Below are positions 7,258 to 16,260 of a stretch of DNA of 60,391 nt, in pieces (the first letter of the stretch is position 1; the number at the start of each line of letters is the position of its first letter). A model generated the notes under the pieces. It was not told the DNA's origin. It saw only the letters and a program-made list of their open reading frames with translations, and did no database searches. The position numbers and the translations under genes are program-made. This DNA comes from Micromonosporaceae bacterium (GTDB lineage Bacteria; Actinomycetota; Actinomycetes; Mycobacteriales; Micromonosporaceae): NCBI GenBank assembly GCA_009377645.1, contig WHTQ01000016.1, positions 1-60,391 of the forward strand. The letters run 5' to 3'.

Positions 7258-8091
7258 ATGCGACACACCATTCGGATACGTCTCGCCGCGGTCGGTGGAG
7301 TCGTGCTCGCGTCGGCGCTCATCACCGCCTGCGGTGGCGACGACACCCCGGGCGGCGACAACGGGCAGGTCCGCGTCGGGATCGTCGACTCGCTGTTCTA
7401 CAGTGGGCTCGACCAGTCCGGTACGGCGACTGGTGTGTGCCCTGACCTCATCAACGCGGTGTTCGAGGCGAACGGCCAGCCCGAGCCGGAGTACGTGGTC
7501 GCCGCCGCCTACTCCGACCTCATCTCGGGCCTGCAGGCCGACCGGTGGGACATGGTCGGCGCCTGCCTCCAGCTGACGCCGGAGCGGTGCGAGCAGGTGG
7601 CGTTCACCAACCCGCTGGAGACCGAGAGCTTCGCGTTCGCCGTCAACTCGGGAAACCCGAAGGGCCTGACCAGCCTCCAGCAGTTCGCCGACGATCCGGG
7701 CCTGAAGCTCGGAATCCTGCGCGGCAGTGTGATGGTGGACCGGGCAGAGACGGCCGGTGTCAAGGAGGACAGCATGGTGCTGTTCCAGAACGTGCGCGAC
7801 GCCCTCGACGGCGTCAACGCGGGACGGGCCGACGCGATGCTCACCGGCCGGCTGGCCCTGCACGGGATCACCGTTGGCGAGCAGGACGTGGTCAACGTCT
7901 CGGACATCGTGCTCACCCCCGCTGGGGCCGCGGTGATGCCGGACAACACCGCGCTGCTACAGGAGTTCAACGACGGACTCCAGGCGATCAAGGACAGCGG
8001 CGAGTTCACGTCGATCACGGAGGAGTACGGGCTCGACCCGGCGCTCACCATCGACAAGACCGCCGACGAGGTCTGCTCCGGCGCGAGCTGA
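7258..8091 (+). CDS. ABC transporter substrate-binding lipoprotein (amino-acid type)
   Basis: 277 residues. The start at 7258 has AAGGAGG about 10 bases upstream. The signal peptide ends in the lipobox LITAC (Cys25). The mature part is a type 2 periplasmic-binding fold of the SBP_bac_3 group: VRVGIVDSLFYSGLDQSGTA, GVCPDLINAVFEANG, YSDLISGLQADRWDMVGACL and VAFTNPLETESFAFAV. A DWDMVGACL-type strand and the trailing SITEEYGLDP match polar amino-acid or opine-type receptors. Several cysteines (GVC, GAC, ERC) in the mature part are unusual for this group. The substrate cannot be named from sequence. It works with the two permeases and the ATPase downstream. Confidence 0.85.
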   Translation: MRHTIRIRLAAVGGVVLASALITACGGDDTPGGDNGQVRVGIVDSLFYSGLDQSGTATGVCPDLINAVFEANGQPEPEYVVAAAYSDLISGLQADRWDMVGACLQLTPERCEQVAFTNPLETESFAFAVNSGNPKGLTSLQQFADDPGLKLGILRGSVMVDRAETAGVKEDSMVLFQNVRDALDGVNAGRADAMLTGRLALHGITVGEQDVVNVSDIVLTPAGAAVMPDNTALLQEFNDGLQAIKDSGEFTSITEEYGLDPALTIDKTADEVCSGAS

Positions 8092-8122
8092 CCGGCCGGA
8101 CGCGCCCACCTGCGAAGCCACG

Positions 8123-8851
8123 ATGCAGCACATCGTCGACAACCTGCCGTACCTGCTGGACGGGCTCTTCGTCACCCTGTACGTCACGGCGCTGGCGTGG
8201 CTGGTGATGATGGCGACCGCCTTCGCGCTCGGGTTCGCACGGTACTACGGCAACCGGCCCGCGCGGTGGTCGTCCGGCCTGGTTGTCGGCCTGTTCCGGG
8301 GGACGTCGACGTTCGTCATGCTGTTCTGGGCGTTCTACGTCCTGCCGCAGTTCGGCGTGACCCTGACGCCGATCGTCACGGGCGTGCTGGTCCTCGGCAT
8401 CACCGAAGGGTGCTACCTGGCCGAGGGCGTCCGTGGCTCGCTCGCCAGCGTCACCCGGGGGCAGGCCGAGGCGGCCAGGGTGCTGGGTCTGAGCCCGTGG
8501 CAGACGATGGCCAGAGTCGTGCTCCCGCAGGCGCTTCCGACGATGATCGCGCCGATCGGCAACTTCACGATCGCGCTGCTCAAGTTCACGTCCCTGCTCT
8601 CGTTCATCTCGGTGCAGGACCTGACCAGCCGGATGCAGTCGCTGCGCTACCAGGTCGGGGACAGCATCGTCCTGTTCGGCGTACTGCTCGTCGTGTACTA
8701 CCTGCTGTCGACGGCGCTCGGCTGGCTGTTCCGGTACCTCGAGCGCCGGGCGAGTGTTCGCGGAACCGGACGCCCACCGGAGGCGGGGCACGGCGCCGCC
8801 GCCGCGCCGCCGGTGACCGAGCCCACCGGCGGAGAGGTCGCGCTGCGATGA
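8123..8851 (+). CDS. ABC transporter permease, polar amino-acid family (first)
   Basis: 242 residues with five to six membrane segments in the first 210 (LDGLFVTLYVTALAWLVMMA, TFVMLFWAFYVLPQFGV and others). The inner-membrane EAA loop is present as QAEAARVLGLSPWQTMARVV with LPQALPTM, the contact site for the ATPase. A hydrophilic Pro/Ala-rich tail closes the protein. The stop overlaps the next permease start (ATGA). It forms a heterodimeric channel of the HisMQ/EhuCD type with that gene. Confidence 0.85.
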   Translation: MQHIVDNLPYLLDGLFVTLYVTALAWLVMMATAFALGFARYYGNRPARWSSGLVVGLFRGTSTFVMLFWAFYVLPQFGVTLTPIVTGVLVLGITEGCYLAEGVRGSLASVTRGQAEAARVLGLSPWQTMARVVLPQALPTMIAPIGNFTIALLKFTSLLSFISVQDLTSRMQSLRYQVGDSIVLFGVLLVVYYLLSTALGWLFRYLERRASVRGTGRPPEAGHGAAAAPPVTEPTGGEVALR

Positions 8852-9507
8852 CGTGGGACTGGTCGTACGCGCTGGACTCGCTGCCCAACCTGTTGCGGGG
8901 CCTGCTCATCACGCTGCAGATCACCGCCGGGGCGTCGGTCATCGCGCTGAGCGTCGGCCTCGTCTACGCCGCACTGATCCTCAGCCCGTTAAAGATCATC
9001 TCGTTGCCGGTGCGGTTCGTCGTCGACTTCTTCCGCGGCACACCGCTCGTCGTACAGGTGTTCTTCTGGTTTTACGTCCTGCCGGAGATCGGGATCACCG
9101 CCGGGGTGTTCGCGATCGGCGTGGTCGGGCTCGGGCTCTACGGGGCGGCCTACTGCGCGGACGTCTACCGCGCCGGGATCCAGAACCTTCCGGGGTCGCA
9201 GTGGGAGGCGGCCGCGGTGCTGCATCTCCCGCGCCGGTTTCTCTGGGCCGACGTCATCACGCCACAGGCCTTCCGGGCGGTGCTCCCGGCACTGGGCAAC
9301 TATGTGATCCTGATGTTCAAGTACACGCCCATCCTCACGACGATCACCGTGACCGAGCTGCTCGCGGAGGGCCTCGACCTGGGTTCGGAGACGTACCGCT
9401 ATCTTGAGCCGCTGACCATCGTCGGCGTCCTGTTCATCATCGTCTCGCTGCCCTGCGTGTACGGGCTGCGAAAGCTGGAGCAACGGCTGTCCCGGGCGAC
9501 GGCATGA
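8848..9507 (+). CDS. ABC transporter permease, polar amino-acid family (second)
   Basis: 219 residues. The ATG overlaps the preceding stop. NLLRGLLITLQITAGASVIA is the first membrane segment, FFRGTPLVVQVFFWFYVLPE is the family signature FRGTPLLVQ, and the EAA loop reads GSQWEAAAVLHLPRRFLWAD. The pairing with the first permease fits a heterodimer. The last bases overlap the start of the ATPase gene, so all four transporter components are coupled in translation. Confidence 0.85.
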   Translation: MTWDWSYALDSLPNLLRGLLITLQITAGASVIALSVGLVYAALILSPLKIISLPVRFVVDFFRGTPLVVQVFFWFYVLPEIGITAGVFAIGVVGLGLYGAAYCADVYRAGIQNLPGSQWEAAAVLHLPRRFLWADVITPQAFRAVLPALGNYVILMFKYTPILTTITVTELLAEGLDLGSETYRYLEPLTIVGVLFIIVSLPCVYGLRKLEQRLSRATA

Positions 9508-10307
9508 GAGGTGTTGACGTGGCTGGAGCGGCGGAAGTGACGGACGCGACGGAATCGGGTGACCGTACGGCGATTCGGGTCTCCGGCGTGTCCAAGTCGT
9601 TCGGGAGCACGGCGGTCCTGACCGATCTCGACCTGGTGGTCGGCATGCGCGAGAAGGTCGCGCTGATCGGGCCGAGCGGATCGGGCAAGACCACCGTGCT
9701 CCGCGTCCTGGCCGGGCTGGAACGGCCGGACGGCGGCGAGGTCGCGCTGTTCGGTTCGACGGTCTGGCCGCGTCCCCCGAAAGCGGTCTACCGCCGGGTG
9801 ATGCTCGACGTCGGGATGGTTTTCCAGCAGTTCAACCTGTTCCCCCACATGACCGCACTGCGCAACGTGATGGAAGGGCCGATGCGCGCCAAGGGCTGGT
9901 CCCGGGGCGCCGCCGCGGAGAAGGCCCGCGAGGTCCTCGACATGGTCGGGATGAGCGGCTACGAGAAGTCGTGGCCGGCCCAGCTGTCGGGTGGACAGCA
10001 GCAGCGGGTGGCGATCGCGCGGACGCTCGCGATGGAGCCCCGGCTGCTGCTGCTCGACGAGGTCACCTCGGCTCTCGACCCGGAGCTGGTCGGCGAGGTG
10101 CTGGCGGTGATCCGGCGGCTGAGCACGGACACCGACCTGACCATTCTCATGGTCACCCATGAGATGACGTTCGCTGCGCGCTCCGCCGACCGGGTCCTCA
10201 TGTTCGACTCCGGAGTGGTGGTCGAGAACGGTCCCGCCCAGGAGGTTCTCCGCAACCCCGGTCACGAGCGGACCCGCCGCTTCCTGTCTGCGGTGCTCGA
10301 GCGATGA
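9504..10307 (+). CDS. ABC transporter ATP-binding protein, polar amino-acid family
   Basis: 267 residues. Walker A is GPSGSGKTT (about residues 54-62), the Q-loop is VFQQFNLFPHMT, the signature is LSGGQQQRVAIART, Walker B is LLLLDEVTSAL and the switch His is in VTHEM. QFNLFPHMT and EVTSALDPE place it with GlnQ/HisP-type amino-acid importers. A short variable N-terminus (about 25 residues) precedes the core. Uptake would be driven by this subunit at the cytoplasmic face. Confidence 0.9.
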   Translation: MRGVDVAGAAEVTDATESGDRTAIRVSGVSKSFGSTAVLTDLDLVVGMREKVALIGPSGSGKTTVLRVLAGLERPDGGEVALFGSTVWPRPPKAVYRRVMLDVGMVFQQFNLFPHMTALRNVMEGPMRAKGWSRGAAAEKAREVLDMVGMSGYEKSWPAQLSGGQQQRVAIARTLAMEPRLLLLDEVTSALDPELVGEVLAVIRRLSTDTDLTILMVTHEMTFAARSADRVLMFDSGVVVENGPAQEVLRNPGHERTRRFLSAVLER

Positions 10308-10338
10308 GTGCCCGCGCCGGCAACTCGTGGAGGAATGG

Positions 10339-11577
10339 ATGAACATCAGCAAGGTCATCACCGGCGGCACCGCCATCACCATGTCCGACGGCGGCGACCT
10401 GCCCGACGCCGTGGTCGTGCTGTCCGGGTCCACCATCGCGGGCGTCTACCCGGCCGGGCAGGCGCCGCCCGACGTCACGGCGTGGGTCGCCGCCCACCCG
10501 GACCAGGTCCTCGACGCGTCCGGCCGGTACCTCATCCCCGGGTTGGTCAACCTCCATGAGCACCTGGACATGCACAACGTCCCCGGATCGATGCACGACC
10601 GGGTCGCCGGCCCGGTCCGGACGCTCGTACCGCGGGTGGTGCGCAACGCGATCCTGTCGCTGGCCAAGGGCGTCACGACAGTGCGCGACCTGGGCTCCAA
10701 GGGTGCGACGAACATCCTGATGCGGAACATCGTCGACTCCGGCCAGTTCGTCGGCCCGCGGATCCTCGGGTGCGGCCAGATGATCGCCGCGACCGGTGGA
10801 CACGGCCAGCCGCTGTGCGCGGAGGCGGACGGCGCCGACGGGATGCGACACGTCACCCGCCGGCAGATCAAGAGCGGAGCGGACGTCATCAAGGTCTGCG
10901 CCAGCGGCGGCGTGGTGGCGATGCCGCGGGAGAACCCGTGGGCGCAGCAGCTGTCGGACGAGGAGCTGGCGGCCGTCGTGACCGAAGCGCACCGGCACGG
11001 CCTGCAGGTGGCCTCGCACGCGCACCCTCCGGCGGCCATCCGGGCCAGCGTCCTGGCCGGTGTGAACACGATCGAGCACGGGGCGTTCCTCGACCAGGAG
11101 TGCGCCGACCTGATGGCGGCCCGGTCGGTGTCGATGGTGCCGACCGTCGACGACTCCTTCGTCGTGGCCGGCGACGGCGAGCGGCACGGCCGTCCACCCT
11201 GGATGATGGAGAACGCCGGCAGGAGCATCGACGTCCGGATGAAGAGCATCGGGCTGGCGATCGACGCCGGGGTGCGGCTCGGCGCGGGCACCGATGTCGT
11301 CGGGCGGATCGGCCACGAGCTGGCGCACCTCGCCGAGGCGGGGCTCACCGCGCGGCAGGCGCTCGCCGCGGGCACCTCCGGCGCGGCGGACATCCTGGGA
11401 CTGAGCGAGATCGGCCGGATCGCGGCCGGCTCGGTCGCCGACCTGGTGATCCTGAGGCGGGATCCGCTGGCCGATCTCACCCGGTGCGACACCGACGTGG
11501 AGCTGGTGGTGCGCGCCGGGACCGCCCTCGATCCGGCGGCGCTGCTGGCGCTCTGCAACGGCGGGCGGGTGGTGTGA
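10339..11577 (+). CDS. Amidohydrolase, imidazolonepropionase/prolidase-like
   Basis: 412 residues. The ATG at 10339 follows GGAGGA closely. A GTG four codons upstream is the alternative. The metal-dependent TIM barrel shows H-x-H in GLVNLHEHLDMH, a candidate bridging Lys in VIKVCASGG, His in VASHAHPPA and IEHGAFLD, and the final Asp in GAGTDVVG. The small beta domain is split between both ends. Members hydrolyse amide, lactam or peptide bonds of small molecules. Lying between the importer and an aminotransferase with TGATG overlap, it probably opens or deacylates the imported compound. The exact reaction is unknown. Confidence 0.8.
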   Translation: MNISKVITGGTAITMSDGGDLPDAVVVLSGSTIAGVYPAGQAPPDVTAWVAAHPDQVLDASGRYLIPGLVNLHEHLDMHNVPGSMHDRVAGPVRTLVPRVVRNAILSLAKGVTTVRDLGSKGATNILMRNIVDSGQFVGPRILGCGQMIAATGGHGQPLCAEADGADGMRHVTRRQIKSGADVIKVCASGGVVAMPRENPWAQQLSDEELAAVVTEAHRHGLQVASHAHPPAAIRASVLAGVNTIEHGAFLDQECADLMAARSVSMVPTVDDSFVVAGDGERHGRPPWMMENAGRSIDVRMKSIGLAIDAGVRLGAGTDVVGRIGHELAHLAEAGLTARQALAAGTSGAADILGLSEIGRIAAGSVADLVILRRDPLADLTRCDTDVELVVRAGTALDPAALLALCNGGRVV

Positions 11578-12764
11578 TGCGGCTCTCCACAAGGGTCTCC
11601 GGGCTTCGCACCACCGTGGACCGATATCCGAACCTGTTCGACGCCCCGCCGGGGAGCATCAACCTCGGCCCCGGCGATCCGCAGTTCCCGATGCCACAGT
11701 TCATCGCCGACGGGGTACGGGAGGCGCTGGCGCAGGGACACACGCGCTACACACCGGTCGCCGGCGTCCTCGAGCTGCGCACCGCGATCGCGGCGACGCT
11801 GCACCGGGACCACGGCGTGACGTACGGCCCCGACGAGGTCATCGTCGGCGCGGGCTCGAAGCAGCTGCTCTCCAGCGCGCTGCTGGCCACCGTCGAGCCC
11901 GGCGACGAGGTGATCCTGGTCGCGCCCTACTACCCGGTGTACGTGCCGATGGTCAGCTTCACCGGAGCCGACCCGGTCATGGTGCGCTCGGATCCGGCGT
12001 CGGACTACGCGCTGCCGGTCGACCAGATCGCCGCGGCACTCACCGACCGGACCCGGTGGATAATCCTGAACAGCCCGAACAACCCGTGCGGTCGCACCTA
12101 CACCGCCCAGGAATACCAGGCACTGGAGCGGGTGCTGGAGCAGGCGCCCCGGGTGGGCGTCCTGGCCGACCAGATCTACGAGCTGCTCACCTTCGACGAG
12201 GTGATCGCGCCGTCGATAGTCTCCGTCTCCGAGCCGCTTCGCGCGCGCAGTGTGCTGATCAGCGGCTTCTCGAAGGCGTACAGCATGACCGGGCTGCGGG
12301 TGGGCTACGCGGCCGGCGACCCCGACCTGGTGCGGGCGATGGGCCGGATCCACTACGTGACAACGTCGTGTGCCGCGTCGCTGAGCCAGTACGCCGCCCT
12401 CGCGGCGTTGCGAGGTCCGCGTACGTCGATCCGCGAGAACGCCCGGGCGTTGCGGCGCCTGGCCACCCTGGCAGCCACGGAGCTGTCGAAGGTCGAGGGG
12501 ATGGAGGTACGTCCGCCGGGCGCTGGCCTGTACGTGTTCGCGAACTGCGAGCGCCTGCTGGGCTCCCGCGGACCCGATGGTGAGCAGATTGGTTCGGACC
12601 TCGACCTGACCACCTACCTGGACCGCCGCGGCAAGGTGCAGGTCATGCCGGGGACGCTGTTCGGCCTTCCCGGGCACCTGCGGGTCACCTGCACAGGTGA
12701 CGAGAACGAGCTGCGGGAAGGGCTGCGCCGGATCGTGGACACGCTGTCGGAGCTGCAGCGGTGA
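11577..12764 (+). CDS. PLP-dependent class I/II aminotransferase
   Basis: 395 residues. The start overlaps the preceding stop (TGATG). Family landmarks are INLGPGDPQFPMPQFI, the HTRYTPVAGVLELR segment, ILNSPNNPCGRTY, DQIYELLTFD and the cofactor lysine in SGFSKAYSMTGLRVGY. RVTCTGDENEL near the end holds the substrate-carboxylate arginine region. It resembles the aspartate aminotransferase subgroup I fold. In this operon it would remove or exchange the amino group of the compound released by the amidohydrolase. Specificity cannot be read from sequence. Confidence 0.85.
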   Translation: MRLSTRVSGLRTTVDRYPNLFDAPPGSINLGPGDPQFPMPQFIADGVREALAQGHTRYTPVAGVLELRTAIAATLHRDHGVTYGPDEVIVGAGSKQLLSSALLATVEPGDEVILVAPYYPVYVPMVSFTGADPVMVRSDPASDYALPVDQIAAALTDRTRWIILNSPNNPCGRTYTAQEYQALERVLEQAPRVGVLADQIYELLTFDEVIAPSIVSVSEPLRARSVLISGFSKAYSMTGLRVGYAAGDPDLVRAMGRIHYVTTSCAASLSQYAALAALRGPRTSIRENARALRRLATLAATELSKVEGMEVRPPGAGLYVFANCERLLGSRGPDGEQIGSDLDLTTYLDRRGKVQVMPGTLFGLPGHLRVTCTGDENELREGLRRIVDTLSELQR

Positions 12765-14386
12765 GCGTGGAACCTGAGCGGTCGGCCCGGTACGACGTCG
12801 CGATCGTCGGCGGCGGCCACAATGGGCTCACCGCCGGCACCTACCTCGCGAAGGCCGGCCTGCGCGTGATAGTCCTGGAACGGCGGGAGATCGCGGGCGG
12901 CATGACCGCACCGGTGGAGTACTTCCCCGGGTACACGGCGTCGATCACGAACAGCCCCGGCTCGCTCGAGCCGATGATTATCGCGGAGCTGGAGCTGGAG
13001 CGGTACGGGCTGCAGTACCTGCGACCGGACCCCGCGCTGGTGTACCCGTTCCCGGGCGGTCGTGGGTTCGTGGGCTGGCGGGACCGGGACGCGTCGCTGG
13101 CGCAGATCGCGAAGTTCTCGGCCCGGGACGCCGAGCGGTACTACCCGTTCTTCCAGTACCTGGACGACTTCGCGAGCCGGCTCAACGTCAGCATCCACCG
13201 GCCGCCGCCGCGGTTCGCGGAGCTTGTCTCCCGGATCGACGACGACGAGTCGGAGGAGATGTTCTCGAAGATCATGTTCGGGAGCGTCAAGGACCTGCTC
13301 GACGAGTGGTTCGAGTCCGAGGAGGTGAAGGCGCTGGTGGCCAGCGTCGCGATCGTCGCCAACCTGGCCGGTCCCCGTACCCCGGGCACGGTGATGCGGC
13401 TGATGGCCCGGCCACTGTCACTGCACTCGATCCCGGCCGGCGACGTCTTCGACCCCCGGCGGCAGGTCATGCGCGGCTCGACCGGCCTGCCCCGGGGCGG
13501 GATGGGCGCGATCGCGGTGGCGATGACGAACGCGTTCCGCGCCGCCGGCGGGGTCGTGCGGACCAACGCCGAGGTGGTGGGCATCGGGGTACGCGACGGG
13601 CGATGCGGGCAGGTCGTCCTCGCCGGCGGCGACACCATCGAGGCCGGTACGGTCATCTCCAACCTCAACCCGCGCACCACCCTGCTCGACCTGGTCGACG
13701 ACGCCGAGCTGCCCACCGGCTTCCGGGAGCGGCTGCGCCACGTACCCATGCACGGGTCGGCGTTCAAGCTGGGCCTGGCCCTCGACGGGGTTCCCGAGTT
13801 CGCGATGGCCACGACGAAGGCGGAGGTCGAGCTGTTCGCGGCCTGCCAGTACCGGATCGCGCCGTCGATGGACTACATGGAACGGGCCTACGATGACGCC
13901 AAGTACGGCTTCACCGCGCAGGAACCGATGCTCTGGGGGCTGACTCCGTCCGTGCTCGACGACACCGTCACCCCGGCGGGCAAGCACGTCATGAGCGTCA
14001 ACATCTTCCACGTGCCGTACCAGCTGGCTACCGGCGGCTGGGAGACCGAGAAGGACGTCTTCGGAAAGCGCTGCATCGACACCCTCGAGCAGTATGTGCC
14101 GAACATCAAGAACCTCATCTCGGACGTGCGCTTCTGGTCACCCGCCGACCTGCAGGACGAGTACGGCCTGCTGGGCGGGAACATCACCCACGGCGACACG
14201 ATGCCCGGCCAGATGTTCTCGTTCCGTCCGCTCGCCGGCTGGTCGGCCTACCACACCCCGGTCGAGGGCCTCTACCTCTGCGGCGCGGGCACCTGGCCGG
14301 GCGGCTCGGTGAGCGGCGTGCCGGGCCGCAACGCCAGCCGCGCCGTCCTCGCCGACCGGTCCGGCCGCCGCGGGCGGGAGAAGTGA
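12761..14386 (+). CDS. FAD-dependent oxidoreductase, phytoene-desaturase-like (PYROXD2 type)
   Basis: 541 residues. The GTG start overlaps the aminotransferase stop by four bases. The N-terminal dinucleotide-binding motif is VAIVGGGHNGLTAGTYLAKA, followed by VIVLERREIAGGM. The C-terminal FAD motif is GLYLCGAGTWPGGSVSGVPG. The length and the GHNGLTA start fit the NAD(P)/FAD-dependent group that includes phytoene dehydrogenase and PYROXD2. There is no carotenoid gene nearby, so a role in oxidising or desaturating a ring or amine intermediate of this pathway is more likely than carotenoid synthesis. This is an inference from context. Confidence 0.8.
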   Translation: MSVEPERSARYDVAIVGGGHNGLTAGTYLAKAGLRVIVLERREIAGGMTAPVEYFPGYTASITNSPGSLEPMIIAELELERYGLQYLRPDPALVYPFPGGRGFVGWRDRDASLAQIAKFSARDAERYYPFFQYLDDFASRLNVSIHRPPPRFAELVSRIDDDESEEMFSKIMFGSVKDLLDEWFESEEVKALVASVAIVANLAGPRTPGTVMRLMARPLSLHSIPAGDVFDPRRQVMRGSTGLPRGGMGAIAVAMTNAFRAAGGVVRTNAEVVGIGVRDGRCGQVVLAGGDTIEAGTVISNLNPRTTLLDLVDDAELPTGFRERLRHVPMHGSAFKLGLALDGVPEFAMATTKAEVELFAACQYRIAPSMDYMERAYDDAKYGFTAQEPMLWGLTPSVLDDTVTPAGKHVMSVNIFHVPYQLATGGWETEKDVFGKRCIDTLEQYVPNIKNLISDVRFWSPADLQDEYGLLGGNITHGDTMPGQMFSFRPLAGWSAYHTPVEGLYLCGAGTWPGGSVSGVPGRNASRAVLADRSGRRGREK

Positions 14387-14390
14387 CTCG

Positions 14391-15512
14391 GTGAAGATCG
14401 AGGACATCGAGGCGATCGCGCTGCGCGCAACGCTGCGACAACCGTTCAAGTTCGGCAACGTCATCCGCACCCAGTCGGCCAACGTGCTCATCAAGGTGTC
14501 CACCGACGACGGTCTGGTCGGCTGGGGCGAGGCCTGCCCGGTCCCCCAGCTGACCGGGGAGACGGCCAGGTCGGTCGTGGCGGCCGTCGGCGAACGGGTC
14601 GCGCCGAAGCTGCGCGGCGCCGACCCGCGCTCGTGGCGGACGCTGTCCAGCGCGCTCAGCGGCGTGCTGTACGGCTACCCGTTCACGCAGGCGGCGGTCG
14701 AGACGGCGCTGCTGGACGTGACCGGAAAGGCGCTCGGGCTGCCGGTCTGGGCGGTGCTCGGCGGCCGGTACCGCTCGACCGTACGGGTGCACGGGAGCAT
14801 CGGCTGGGACGAGGACGCCGTCGTCGTGGCGGAGAACGCGAGGCGCCAGGCCGACCAGTTCGGCACCTTGAAGCTGTACGCCGGGCGCGGCGAGCTCGAC
14901 CGCGACCTGGACATGCTCGGCGCGGCCCGGGACGCGGTCGGCGAGGACATCGACTTCATCGTCGACGTGAACGGCCAATGGAGCCGGTCCCAGGCACTCC
15001 AGGCCGGCGCGCGGCTCCGCGAGCTCGGAACCTCCATCGTGGAGCAGCCGCTGCACCCCGACGACCTCGGTGGGATGCGCGACCTCACCCGCTTCTACGG
15101 CGAGAGCTTCGGAATCGCCGTCGCCGCCGACGAGGGCGTCCGCACCGCGCACGACGCGTTCGTCCACGCCCGCACCGGCAGCGCGAACGTTCTCACCCTC
15201 AGCATCTCCAAGACGGCGGGACTGGCCGCGGCGCTGGACATCGCGCGGCTCGCGACGGGGGTGGGGCTGTCCGTCCTCGTGGGAAGTGTCGTGGAGCTCG
15301 GTGTGGCCACCATGTGCGGGCTGCACCTCGCGGCCTGCGTACCCGACCTGCCGTACCCGTCGTACCTGATGGGTCCGCAGAAGTACACGACCCAGGTGAC
15401 GTCGGGCGGTCTCGACGTGCTCGACGGGCAGCTCGACGTACCCGACGGTCCCGGCCTGGGGATCGAGGTCGACCTCGACGCCGTCAAGCGGATGCGGATC
15501 CCGCTCGGCTGA
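14391..15512 (+). CDS. Enolase-superfamily enzyme (mandelate racemase/muconate lactonizing type)
   Basis: 373 residues from the GTG at 14391, four bases after the oxidoreductase. The capping domain starts IEDIEAIALRATLRQPFKFG. Metal ligands are visible in the barrel: Asp in FIVDVNGQW, Glu in SIVEQPLHP and Asp-Glu in AVAADEGVR. The opposite-face Lys is in LSISKTAG. The usual K-x-K at the end of strand 2 reads GTLKLYAG, so the first lysine position is Thr and only the second Lys remains. The family abstracts a proton alpha to a carboxylate (racemase, epimerase, dehydratase, cycloisomerase). It is the last gene of the operon and may isomerise a substrate or product. Confidence 0.8.
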   Translation: MKIEDIEAIALRATLRQPFKFGNVIRTQSANVLIKVSTDDGLVGWGEACPVPQLTGETARSVVAAVGERVAPKLRGADPRSWRTLSSALSGVLYGYPFTQAAVETALLDVTGKALGLPVWAVLGGRYRSTVRVHGSIGWDEDAVVVAENARRQADQFGTLKLYAGRGELDRDLDMLGAARDAVGEDIDFIVDVNGQWSRSQALQAGARLRELGTSIVEQPLHPDDLGGMRDLTRFYGESFGIAVAADEGVRTAHDAFVHARTGSANVLTLSISKTAGLAAALDIARLATGVGLSVLVGSVVELGVATMCGLHLAACVPDLPYPSYLMGPQKYTTQVTSGGLDVLDGQLDVPDGPGLGIEVDLDAVKRMRIPLG

Positions 15513-15542
15513 TCCGGGCGTCCCCCGGCGTAGGCTGGCCGG

Positions 15543-16211
15543 ATGGTGGCATCCCCCTCGGACGGGCCAGCAGAGGACTCGGACGGGCCAGCAGAGGAGC
15601 AGCCGGCGGAGGACTGGCGGGCGGTCAAGGTCGGCGTCCGCACCGAGCAGCCGTCCGAGATCGGCGACTGGCTCACGCGTACCTCGGCCTTCGACGCCGC
15701 CGGTGCCGACTCCCTGTGGGTCGATCCCGACCCCGGGCTGGGGCTGGATGTCCTGGCCCTGGCGGCGGCGCTCGCGGTCGTCACCTTCCGCGCGCGACTG
15801 GTGGTGGCGCTGCCGGACTCCGCCGCGGCGGCGCAGCTTGCCCGCACCCTCGACACGATCAGACGCCTGAGCCGCGGCCGCCTCGCCCTCATCGCGGAAG
15901 CCGACGCCGACGCCGGCCAGCACGAGGAGCTCGCCGGCCTCATACCCGGCGGCGTGGGGGTCTTCCGGCGCGTTCCGGACCCACCGGGGAGCTTCGAGGG
16001 CCCGCCCACCGGAGCCGGCGACGCCGACGCCGAGCGCTGGGAGTCGGTGCCTGCCCCGCCAGGCAGGGCGGGCCTGCGCACCGCACGGACCGATGCCGCC
16101 GCCCGCGGAGTACGGGGGCTGGTGGTGCCCGCCGACCCGAGGCTGCTGGACATGCTGCGGAACCCGGACGACCCGGGGGTCCGCCGCGACCTCTACCTCG
16201 CCCAGGGCTGA
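15543..16211 (+). CDS. Luciferase-like (LLM) domain protein, reduced
   Basis: 222 residues. After an acidic N-terminal tail with a tandem repeat (SDGPAED, SDGPAEE), the protein shows VKVGVRTEQPSEIGDWLTR, FDAAGADSLWVD, LAAALAVVTFRARLVVAL and LDTIRRLSRGRLAL. These are the first strands and helices of a bacterial-luciferase-like TIM barrel (the GADSLWV and DxLSxGRxxL landmarks). Typical members have about 300 residues, so the C-terminal barrel is shortened and replaced by a Pro/Gly-rich stretch. F420 or flavin binding is doubtful. It lies 30 bases after the operon and might be its last gene. Confidence 0.55.
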   Translation: MVASPSDGPAEDSDGPAEEQPAEDWRAVKVGVRTEQPSEIGDWLTRTSAFDAAGADSLWVDPDPGLGLDVLALAAALAVVTFRARLVVALPDSAAAAQLARTLDTIRRLSRGRLALIAEADADAGQHEELAGLIPGGVGVFRRVPDPPGSFEGPPTGAGDADAERWESVPAPPGRAGLRTARTDAAARGVRGLVVPADPRLLDMLRNPDDPGVRRDLYLAQG

Positions 16212-16260
16212 CCCAGGCTGACCGGCCCGCCGCACCGCCCGGCGAAGCGTCCCGGAGACA

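Noticed and set aside
15549-15598. Tandem 21-base repeat as a regulatory element
   Set aside because: It is in frame, encodes SDGPAED twice and is best explained as a coding duplication.
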